Assembly: GCA_015039365.1 (NCBI GenBank)
Contig: WION01000143.1
Span: 1 to 64,000 of the forward strand
Source of the DNA: Amanita rubescens
Taxonomy: Eukaryota > Basidiomycota > Agaricomycetes > Agaricales > Amanitaceae
Length of the DNA stretch: 64,000 nucleotides
Reading direction: 5' to 3'
A program made the position numbers and the translations under genes. This document shows, piece by piece, positions 1 to 8,530 of this stretch (its first letter is position 1; each line of letters begins with the position of its first letter). The notes below the pieces were generated by a model. It ran no database searches. It was not told the DNA's origin and worked only from the letters and a program-made list of their open reading frames with translations.

Positions 1-905
1 TAGGCATACCTAGGTCAGATAGGCGGTTACGGAGAGTAAAGTTAGTATACATCACTATGATTTCCCGAAAACCAATTGATCCTTGTTTGCAGTCTGCTAT
101 TGTAGGCGGTGATAGAAGCCTTCTCTTGTAACTGGTTTGACACAGGGCGCGCAAGGAACTGTGAAAACATGCAGGATCAATTAATGTTATTTCATCCGCA
201 GGTAACTGCGTTACGTACGCTAGGGCGCTCCATTGGGGGCACATTAATGAAAGGTAGTTCCTTGCTCCTGCTTGACTGCGGACGGTAAGATCATTTCTTA
301 ATAGTCTGTTATATGGGCTTACTACTAGAGGATGGTTAGATCGCGGGATGCTACTGAAGAAGAGGAACTGACTAGTTTCTCAACTAGCTCAAATAGGCGT
401 TCATCAGTTCATCGGAAAACCTAAGCCCGTTGTGAGTCATATTAGAAAGCGAAATGAAGAGGCGGTACATACGTGTCCAGATCATCAACCTGGTTATACG
501 AATCCTATATCATTAATACCGATCCACACCGAGAACAATGTATTATGGGTTTGCCATGGTGTAGACGGGGGCTTGCTGGAAAACCTATTTAGGAAGGTAT
601 TGACTTCGTTCACCAACGATATGCCTTGACCTGGTATCACAAGTTCCGCATCGATGGTTGCGCCTCCCCATGCAAAGTTATAAGTGAGAATCAAAGAGTT
701 GTTGTAAGTCGTTGTTAGAAAGTCGACCCAATTTTCACCTCCAACAGCGGTGTAACCGGGATACGGAGGATTCCTAATGGGTTTCCAATTGAGGGAAGAG
801 TTCTTGATGGTTTGAAGCCAGTCTCTGAGTAGGAATCGCCACTGTAGTACTGAGAGTCGTCGAACCAATATAAAGGTATTACTCACAAACTAACCAGAAA
901 TTAGG
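1..905 (-). pseudogene. CE16-type (GDSL) acetylesterase pseudogene, 3' end outside the window
   Basis: On the minus strand the remains of a fungal carbohydrate esterase family 16 protein can be followed in order. They are a GDSY nucleophile block with FDDSQYYSGDSYSETGF near 870-820, then NPPYPGYTAVGGENWVDFLT, the long block ending VWIGINDIG near 500, RLFELVEKL near 395, QAGARNYL near 270, NVPPMERPSVR near 245-210, and a stretch ending GNHSDV near 50. The blocks are not in one frame. Relative to the family order one base is missing near 771 (GNPLG to NPPYPG) and one near 248 (ARNYL to NVPP), and splice sites in between are poor. In its family this would be a secreted enzyme removing acetyl groups from plant polysaccharide fragments. 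The family assignment is secure from the blocks. Loss of function is inferred from the two frameshifts, which could in principle be sequence errors. Confidence 0.8.
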
Positions 906-2034
906 TCGAGGCTTCGGAGATAAGCAAAATGAAGATTCTGAGCTCGCATAAGTGATCTGCCTCGTGAAGCAAGCGATTTCTACAACGCGCGTCAACGTGG
1001 TACAGATGGATCTGAGGCATTATATCAGTCATAGATCCAGAAGACTAAAATGGTGTATCACGTACCCTGTCAAGCATGTCGTCGGTCCTGTCCAGCCCTG
1101 TCCACCGCCTTCCGAGGTAATCATCAATCGTCGGCTACGCCAGCTTGAGTAAGTAATATTGCGGATGACGTACATTGTCCGCCAGTCTGAGATTGTGCAG
1201 CTGCGCTTGGCAAGAATAATGTGAGGGAGAGAAGCGAACCACAGCAGCGAAGAAGAGGCGATCATAACAAAAAAACTGTCGTCAGGTTATTCTCGTGCTT
1301 ATTTGCAGAATTCGGGAAAAGCTCACTGAATCTTGTGCCCTACGACCCCGATAACAACTCAGAGGAGGAACCTCTGTTTGACGTGTCACAAATTTCAATT
1401 CAGTGGGTAACTCCGGCCGACGCGTTATTCAAATTGTCCCTAGACTCGCTAGCGTGATGCGATCAACATCTTACGACTTTGAACCTGTTCATATATGGTC
1501 AGCCTTTTCTTTTCATTGTTCAAGGCTACCGAGAAAGAGCCGGACTTGGCGGCACAAGCCAGACGAAACCACGACCGCATTGGAAGGTTCATTCACACGC
1601 CCGTCGCGGTCTCCATAACCATGGACCCACACTTACATTTCACCCGCCAAGTACCTGACGCATCGTGGACGGAGTTTAGAGACGACAATCAATTTGTTGG
1701 AGTCAAGGACGAGACCTAGAACACGTGTCGTCTTCATTGTCGACCGCAGCACAGGATCAATTGCCGGTGAAGGAAATGAGGAGCAGGGCCGTTACCTCTC
1801 ATGATGACGCGTTTGAAGGCAGGTTGTACCTTGGTATGGAACGATGGATCTGAGACTGATTCAAGTCCTAGAGTGCCGCCCATACCACGAGCTTGCATCG
1901 CCACCAGCCACGAGTCCGCCTCACCAGATCTTGAAGCCTGCGGCGCGAATCCCCTCCCGAAAATAGCCGTTATCGTAGTGGTTACCCAAATTACGGTGAC
2001 CCGAGGAACCTGGACCTTACCCCTATTGAGCTTA
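906..2034. other. Intergenic, no recognisable gene
   Basis: Only short overlapping frames without family resemblance, introns or paralogs in the window are present. I see nothing that supports a gene here. Confidence 0.5.
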
Positions 2035-2354
2035 CGCTACCGTCTAAATGAAGTATTCGCACGAAGAAGTTGCACGCGTAGCCTACACGCGGTACATGTG
2101 GTTTTTGTGTAGTAGTGTTTATGCAATACCTGTTAGATATGACAAAAATTGACCCAATACTTTGCAAACTTGGTCGCGTAGGAGAGATGTCATAAGCCCA
2201 ACAAGGACCCGCCGTGCTAAACGACCCCGCGTAACACGCCGTTTAATCAAGTCCCCCAGCCACACGCCACATGTAGCCCGCCTTCCGTTCAGGTTTCTCT
2301 TCCAGCACTCATACACGAGGACAGCATGCCTTTACATACGTATACTGAAACCCT
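2035..2354 (+). promoter_or_regulatory. 5' region shared with the paralog at 28.4 kb
   Basis: This stretch aligns with 28135-28454. Both contain ACACGCG, a TTTTTGTGTAGTA-like block, the run GCAATACCTGTTAGATATGA (2123 here, 28221 there), a region rich in CGTGT/CGCGT, and a final CGAGGAC-xx-CATGCC just before the start. Preservation upstream of both coiled-coil genes shows that the duplication included the promoter and 5' leader. No canonical TATA box is clear. Confidence 0.6.
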
Positions 2355-5300
2355 ATGGCCATGGCTCACTCATCTACCGTCCCCAACACTAGCGTGGAGT
2401 TACTCCCCCTACCTGCTTCCTCCGCCAATAACCTGCAAAACAAGCAGGAATCAACATTACTCCGTTCCATGTCGAGTTTCTTAGTCCGCATTGCGAACGG
2501 CATCCTCGAGCCTGTTCTCAAACGAACTCTCGTCCCCTTGTCCGAGAATAACCAACTCAAAAAATTGGTCTTGCAAAAGGATTTAGAGATCCTTCGCCTC
2601 AGAACCGACATACAGAAGGACAAGGACGACATCGAGGCCAAGGGATCAAAGATTGCGGAACTCGAGCGCGACATTGCCACTGTAAATCGCGACATCCACT
2701 TGAGAGACACCGAACTAGCCCAGTTACGATCCGAAGTGCAGGACACGAAGGACAACATCAGGCTCAGGGAGGACCGCCTCGCTTCATTACAGGGCGAAAT
2801 CATGGGTTTCAGGGACGACGTCCAAAATCGCGATAATCAGCTTTACACCTTCCGCACCGAGATCGACAACTTCCGCATAACGCTCAACGTCAAGGATGAG
2901 GAGATTGTTTCTCTTCAGCATGAAGTCCAGGATGTTAGAGATTCTTTGCGCTCTCGCGACGAGCGTATTGCGTCTTTAATAAAGGTCATAGAGGAGGAGC
3001 GCGGACACACTATTACGAAAGATGGGGAGGTATCGAAGGCGGAGGAGATGTTCAGGAAGACGGGTGGCCAGTTGTCGGATCAGTTGGAAAGCCTCAAGCG
3101 CGAGTTGGACGAGTCGAGGAGGAAGGAAGAGGAGATGGCCGAATCTCAGCAGCGGTTGGCGGCACAGTTGGAGGAGCAGGAGACCGAAATGGAGAATACC
3201 TTGGCGGATTGGGAGGCTCGTTACGATGTGCTGCACCGCGCGAGGGAGGAACACGTGGAGACGCAGAGGGGTCTCGAGGGACAGTTGGAAAGCAATAACA
3301 CGGAGCTGGATCGAATGCTGGCGGCACTCAGCGAACGAGAGCAAGCACTTTCCGTCGCGCTTGGAGAGTCTGAGCGGAAAGACAGAGAGATTAATCTCCT
3401 CCACGGTTCACTCAGCGTTTCCCACAACGAGCTTGATGTCCGAGATAGCTCGTTGGCAATGTTGCGGCAGGAACTCGATAGGCAATCGTCCAGCCTGGAA
3501 GTGATGCGCAATCAAAACAGCGCTCTCGAACAGAAGATCAAGGGCCAGACGGCAGAGTCGGAGTCAATGTATGCTGAGCTTCAGAGGCTCACGACCTCGC
3601 TAGCAAGGACGGAGAAGAAGGCGGCGGACGATCTTGGGGGTGCTCGGGGGGAGATGAAGAAACAGGCCTCGCAGATGACGGCGCTTCGCCAGAACCTGGA
3701 ACGTGCGCGCTCGGAAGGAAAGGCAAAGGACGACGCCGTGAAGGAATTGAGGAACCAACTCAAGGAAGCGGTGGATAAGCAGAGGAAGAGGGAGAAGGAG
3801 CTTCAGGCGTCGCTTTCTCGACAGGCTGAGCTGGAGACTCGCCTGAACAAACAGACCGAGGACGCCAAGACGTTGGAGAGAGAATTGACGGACACGAAGG
3901 GGCGACTCATCCAGGTCACGATCCTTTCTGAGGAAAGAGGACTCGAGCTCGTGAACACACAGAAAGAGTCCGAGGGCATGCGTGATGATGTTACCAAGCT
4001 TCGTCAGGAACTCAGCTCACTTAAGAGCGACCACGGCTCTATTGAACAATCATTGCTCAAAGCCGACGAGAACGCGACAAAATTAACCGATGAGGTCCTG
4101 CGGTTGAAGTTGCAATTACAGGATTCGCACGAGAAGTGTTCTGATCTCGAGGAGACTGTAAGGCAGGACGCAGCGGAGGCAGAGTTGCTGGAGCAGAGGA
4201 TCGAGTTGTTACAGAGGCAGTACGAGGAGACACAGGAGATGGTGTTTACGCGAGGACACGAGTTGGAGGAGACGAAAAAGGCCCTCGAGGCGGCGATGGA
4301 TGAGCGTTACGAGCTTCAAAATCTCCTTGATGACGCGCATGATGACGTATCGCAAAAGACTGAGGCCGTGCGCTCTTTGACGTCGTCATCGCAACACTTG
4401 CAAACCGTTGTGGAAGAGCTAGAGAAGCAGAATGAGATGCTGGTCCGACAATCGGCGGAGACGCAGATGGTGATGGAGAAGGAGAGAGACGAAATCAGGG
4501 GAACCCTCGACTCGACGAGTGCTGCGCATGACGAGCTGCAGGGCCTGCTTGACGACGCGCACGGTGATATAGCCCAGAAGATCGAGACCATACGTTCTTT
4601 GACCTCGTCAATGCAGCACTCGCAGAGCATGTTGGAAGAGATAAAGGCTCACAAAGAAATGTTGATCAGCCAGTCGGCGGAGATGCAGGAGACGGTGAAG
4701 AACCAAATAGAGGAAATCAAAACGCTCGAGGAGGACCTCGCCGAGGTGAAGGAGTCTTATGAGACGGTGACCGAAGAATTACGCCTGGAGATGGAGCGGA
4801 CCAAGGACAGGGACAACAAACTCTCTGAGGAGGTAGCCCGTCTGCAAATGGCTAATTCCACACTCGAGCAGCAGCTTGAACAGATGAGGGAAGACGTGCA
4901 AGCTCGTGGGGCGGAGGAGTTAGCAATCCACCGGTCAAAGGACGACGAGACTTCGAAACTGCGGGGGGAGTTGGCGAAGAAACTCACCGAGTCGCAGGCG
5001 GCGCATGACGCGTTGAGCAAAGCTGAAGAGCTTCAGCATCAGACTCAGGAGAAACTCCAAAGCGTCACGAGCGAGTTTGAAGAAGTGAAGCGCGCACTAT
5101 CCGAAAAGACGGCAGAAATCGAGTCCAATCAGGCCATCATCGGGGAGAAAGACAAATCTATCGCCAAACTTAACGATGAATTAAAGACGTTACGAGCTGC
5201 TGCGCAGAACACTCAGTCTCCGTCTACAACCTCCCAAACACTCGTTGACGAACCCGACAGGACGGACGAGAGCATAAACAGTAACAGTGCTGGAAAAATG

Positions 5301-5438
5301 ACAACGTTGTTGGAGAGCACGGGAATCTTAAAAAACTTCTTTCCTCGCAGGGCGCCACAGAAGAGGAAAACCTTCTACTCTGTCGCCCAAGACATCATGA
5401 AGATGGGGAATGGTTCGAGTGCCAGTGGGGTGGAGTGA
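2355..5438 (+). CDS. Large coiled-coil protein (1027 aa), family with conserved C-terminal tail
   Basis: A single uninterrupted exon. Residues about 35-60 form a hydrophobic/amphipathic segment (SSFLVRIANGILEPVL). Residues 70-960 are almost wholly heptad-repeat, charge-rich coiled coil with recurrent phrases such as EREQALSVALG, LQNLLDDAHDDV and MQETVKNQIEEI. This points to a long rod-like structural or scaffold protein; the name of any vertebrate coiled-coil protein would be unjustified. The last 50 residues (TTLLESTGILKNFF ... FYSVAQDIMKMGNGSS) match the tail of the genes at 8531 and 12488. Two in-frame ATGs lie at 2355 and 2361. A longer, frameshifted paralog lies at 28.4-34.2 kb with a homologous promoter. 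Function is unknown. Confidence 0.85.
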   Translation: MAMAHSSTVPNTSVELLPLPASSANNLQNKQESTLLRSMSSFLVRIANGILEPVLKRTLVPLSENNQLKKLVLQKDLEILRLRTDIQKDKDDIEAKGSKIAELERDIATVNRDIHLRDTELAQLRSEVQDTKDNIRLREDRLASLQGEIMGFRDDVQNRDNQLYTFRTEIDNFRITLNVKDEEIVSLQHEVQDVRDSLRSRDERIASLIKVIEEERGHTITKDGEVSKAEEMFRKTGGQLSDQLESLKRELDESRRKEEEMAESQQRLAAQLEEQETEMENTLADWEARYDVLHRAREEHVETQRGLEGQLESNNTELDRMLAALSEREQALSVALGESERKDREINLLHGSLSVSHNELDVRDSSLAMLRQELDRQSSSLEVMRNQNSALEQKIKGQTAESESMYAELQRLTTSLARTEKKAADDLGGARGEMKKQASQMTALRQNLERARSEGKAKDDAVKELRNQLKEAVDKQRKREKELQASLSRQAELETRLNKQTEDAKTLERELTDTKGRLIQVTILSEERGLELVNTQKESEGMRDDVTKLRQELSSLKSDHGSIEQSLLKADENATKLTDEVLRLKLQLQDSHEKCSDLEETVRQDAAEAELLEQRIELLQRQYEETQEMVFTRGHELEETKKALEAAMDERYELQNLLDDAHDDVSQKTEAVRSLTSSSQHLQTVVEELEKQNEMLVRQSAETQMVMEKERDEIRGTLDSTSAAHDELQGLLDDAHGDIAQKIETIRSLTSSMQHSQSMLEEIKAHKEMLISQSAEMQETVKNQIEEIKTLEEDLAEVKESYETVTEELRLEMERTKDRDNKLSEEVARLQMANSTLEQQLEQMREDVQARGAEELAIHRSKDDETSKLRGELAKKLTESQAAHDALSKAEELQHQTQEKLQSVTSEFEEVKRALSEKTAEIESNQAIIGEKDKSIAKLNDELKTLRAAAQNTQSPSTTSQTLVDEPDRTDESINSNSAGKMTTLLESTGILKNFFPRRAPQKRKTFYSVAQDIMKMGNGSSASGVE

Positions 5439-6226
5439 ACGGAATGATGATGCGTCTGATACCAGTTGAAATTTCTTTCTTTCTTTATTTTGCTAGATTA
5501 AACACACGAAGCAATGGTATTTGCAATTTGGAACGTAGTGTAATGCACAAAGGGGATGTCGGGAGATGTTGAAATCGATGGCCTTGATATCAATTTCGTT
5601 TTGGACTTGTTCGATTATTAGCTGATAGCCGAGGCGGGTTGCCATGCCGCACCAGGCGCAGAACGCGGCCACAGCCACCACATATACGCTCTGCTTTTAT
5701 ATCCCTGCCCGATGTCTTCAATGGGCATGCAACTTGGTGGTGACAGCGGCGCGCTAGTTGAACAGGCGGCTTCAAGTAAGTGGTTGTTGCTGTCTGCCTC
5801 TCGTGATGCATCTGATTCTGATGGCGCGCCAGTGCATGGCTATGTGTCGCCTGGACGACGGTCACGACTGTGGAAACTGGAAGAAAGCCAAGATGTTCAC
5901 ATTTTGGAAGTGGCACCGGCCAGCATTAGCCGCCCAAAGAATAGCGAGCATGGACGAAAGTTAGCACAGAAGCCATCCAATCGAGTTCCTCGCGTTGTTG
6001 AACGCCGCCACCTCACCCCGTCACCGGTCAGTGGCAGTCACCAGTTCGACTCCTGGCCGCAGATGTGCATGATTGGCCCAGCATCGTAGTGATTGCCGAA
6101 CTCCAACGTCCAGCTATAAAATCTTCAGGCCCTCGGGCGGCGGGCCACCATACTTCAAGAGCTGGTCTCCATTTCTAAAAGGCATATCAGCCACCCATTC
6201 AACATCGTCTATCAAGTTCTAAAACC
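5439..6226. other. Intergenic between coiled-coil and secreted-protein genes
   Basis: 3' flank of the coiled-coil gene and 5' flank of the secreted-protein gene. Several frames of about 60-125 codons overlap here but show no family resemblance. Position 6114-6119 reads TATAAA, about 108 bases before the ATG at 6227, a plausible core promoter element. Confidence 0.45.
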
Positions 6227-6896
6227 ATGTTATTCTTCTACGCGTTGCTTTTCTTCCTGCTCCCCGCTTTCGTGGTAGCAGCTCCAGGGCGTTCTGGGCT
6301 GGCAAGTGGCAATCCAGTTGAGAAGGGCGAGTCGGTTGAGAAGAAGGGCGAATCGGTTGCGAAGGGTGAACCCCTTTCAAACCGGGTCACGTATTTACTT
6401 GGTGGACCTTGGATTCGGGACGGATGGTCGGACTATTTGGTCAGCAGTTTTTTTTTAGAACAAAACTCATGATCTGACAACATATTTGGCAGGAAAACCA
6501 GGTGGATACTGACGCTTTTAATCTAAATATCCGCATTTTATCCCTTATATTTAACAGCAAACGACGAGTCTCACTTTTGAAATCGGGGCAAGCAATCTAC
6601 TTTATGCTCGAGCAACTAACGGAGCAGGGCATACTACTGATCGACTCAGCGTGTATACGGCGACCACCGATGACTTTATTGGACATGAATTAATTGGCAC
6701 TTGGCGTCGAGGACAAGGATCAAAGGTCAGCACTATGCTAATATTTGAAAGTCCAAGTGCCTCATAAGTGGTGGATATTTCGCAGGCCAAAGTGATCAGG
6801 ATTTATCACACAGACGGCCAATTTTGCATGGAAAAGATGCCCGGGCACGCCAAGCACGCCGCTGGGAAAATGAAAAGTAAAGCATCTTCAGGATGA
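6227..6896 (+). CDS. Small secreted protein, 166 aa, EKGES repeats
   Basis: Read as four exons, all joined in phase 0: 6227-6439, 6493-6501, 6558-6725 and 6786-6896, with GT-AG introns of 53, 56 and 60 nt. The product starts with a strong signal peptide (MLFFYALLFFLLPAFVVAAP) followed by three short repeats VEKGES, VEKKGES and VAKGEP. The mature part contains FEIGASNLLYARATNGAGH and a C-terminal FCMEKMPGHAKHAAGKMK. No enzyme motif is visible, so it is a candidate secreted or effector-like protein of unknown function. The second exon is only nine bases (E-N-Q). Reading through its donor gives an alternative frame of 63 codons lacking the conserved-looking TTDRLSVYTATTDDFIGHEL segment, so I prefer the spliced model. 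Exon structure is inferred, not confirmed. Confidence 0.65.
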
Positions 6897-8530
6897 GAGC
6901 GCCCAATAGTATAGCATGCATTTCGGAGATCGATGTTGTTGAGCTGGCTCGATAGCAGTTGTTGTACTTCCAAGATTGATAACCTGGAACTCTCGTATGC
7001 CGGAGCATGCGTGCCATTGACCTCGTCTGCTTAGATCATGACTTGGCGGATCCGCCGACGGCTTTCACTATCTCCTTGATTAGTCACCAGCAGCAGTGGG
7101 TAATCCTCGTCCAAGTCAGTGTCGTTTTGTTGGGTTGAAAACACAGCTTCTGCGGAGGCGGATAGGGCAAATTACGCTTTCGAGCGTCAGGGAGTGAGCT
7201 GAACTTACACGGCAAATACCGACGCAAGTCGGCCCGCCAGCCTGAGCTCCCGTCAAAGCATCTGACGCTGCAATTCGCTTCCGCTTCCCGAGTCAGACTA
7301 GGTGAGCGACGACTCTCCTTGATTCATGGATTACAAGGACCCTCTACAGTGTGAAGAGAAAGAAAATGTTCAGCTTTCTGGATTGCCTCTGTCCTCCGCA
7401 TGGATTTGGGATTTACCTAGACGCTTTTGTAACAATCCTCCAAAGATGTTCTCACTGCGTCCCCGATATGGTGCACTCTGATTAAAATCACCTTCACCTT
7501 TGGATGGAGCTCAGCGCGCCACAGTGATAACCGAATATACTCAATGTGCATCCGAACTATTGTTATTTCCTCCAACCCAGCCACCACCATCAAGTTCGTT
7601 CCCGGGTGTCCGAGGAATGAGTTGGGCTTTCCACACGGCTGTAGTTACCTTCGGCGCCGTTCCCATGAAGAGTTTCATTCAATTCGTAATCTCGTCACAA
7701 GTTACTGACGGTGACCTGACAGCTTGTGCGCGCACAGTGTGATAGAACTTGAAGGTCTTCTGTCTGTAAGTTGCTGATGATACCTTCGTCCGGCTGGGAA
7801 CATCGTGGAAACGTACCGGCCCAGGCTCGCAACATAAACGATGCTCCTGCTATTATCCTCTGCCACGTACGACACTCGAGCTCTTACTACTGGCGTTGCT
7901 GCAGGCTCTCTAAATTTTATAGTTTCAATCGTGTCAGGGTGTCAACAGGGTTGTCATGTATCCCCGGCTAAAGGAAGCCAAGTTCGGACAAGTAATATAG
8001 AGCTTACTAGTTATTCGGCTCCCATTGAGATTACCGTATGTGGGTTATTCCATTTCTCGCTTCGGGACTCGCCTCCCTCAATGCTTTCAATGTGCCTAAA
8101 GTTAGAATGATACAATGATAATAAACATACGTATTCCGTAACGTTCTGTGTCTCAACAACATACATCTGGCTGGGTACTTTTGTTTAAGATATTGTGCAA
8201 AGAGGAATTACACGACAAGACTCGCCGCAATTGTCCTACGCATAATCTCCGTCTAGTTCTATAATAAACTGGCACCAGATCTAGGCACAACGAATTGTGA
8301 ACATGAGGAGTATTACAATATGATGTGCGGTGTCCTTGAACCGAACAGACATGAGGCCTTCGGGTAGGGTGAGTTCAATATAGCACAGGACGTACTCACA
8401 CCGCACACGCCTTGCGTTGCCAACTCCTATTAACCTTGCTCCCCGGTGGGCTTAGGGCGTCAAACCGGCATTTCTCTCCATCCTCTTCCTCTCGCTCTCT
8501 CCCGGCTATTTGCCTTGGTACCGCTCATCC
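6897..8530. other. Long intergenic stretch, no recognisable gene
   Basis: Contains several plus-strand frames of 66-89 codons (7500-8110), none with a motif, signal peptide or paralog in the window. The last 130 bases are CT-rich (TTTCTCTCCATCCTCTTCCT from 8470), typical of a fungal 5' leader just before the start at 8531. Confidence 0.45.

Noticed and set aside
6035..6070. AGTTCGACTCCTGG as a tRNA T-arm
   Set aside because: The flanking bases do not form the five-pair stem and no acceptor, D or anticodon arms are found.
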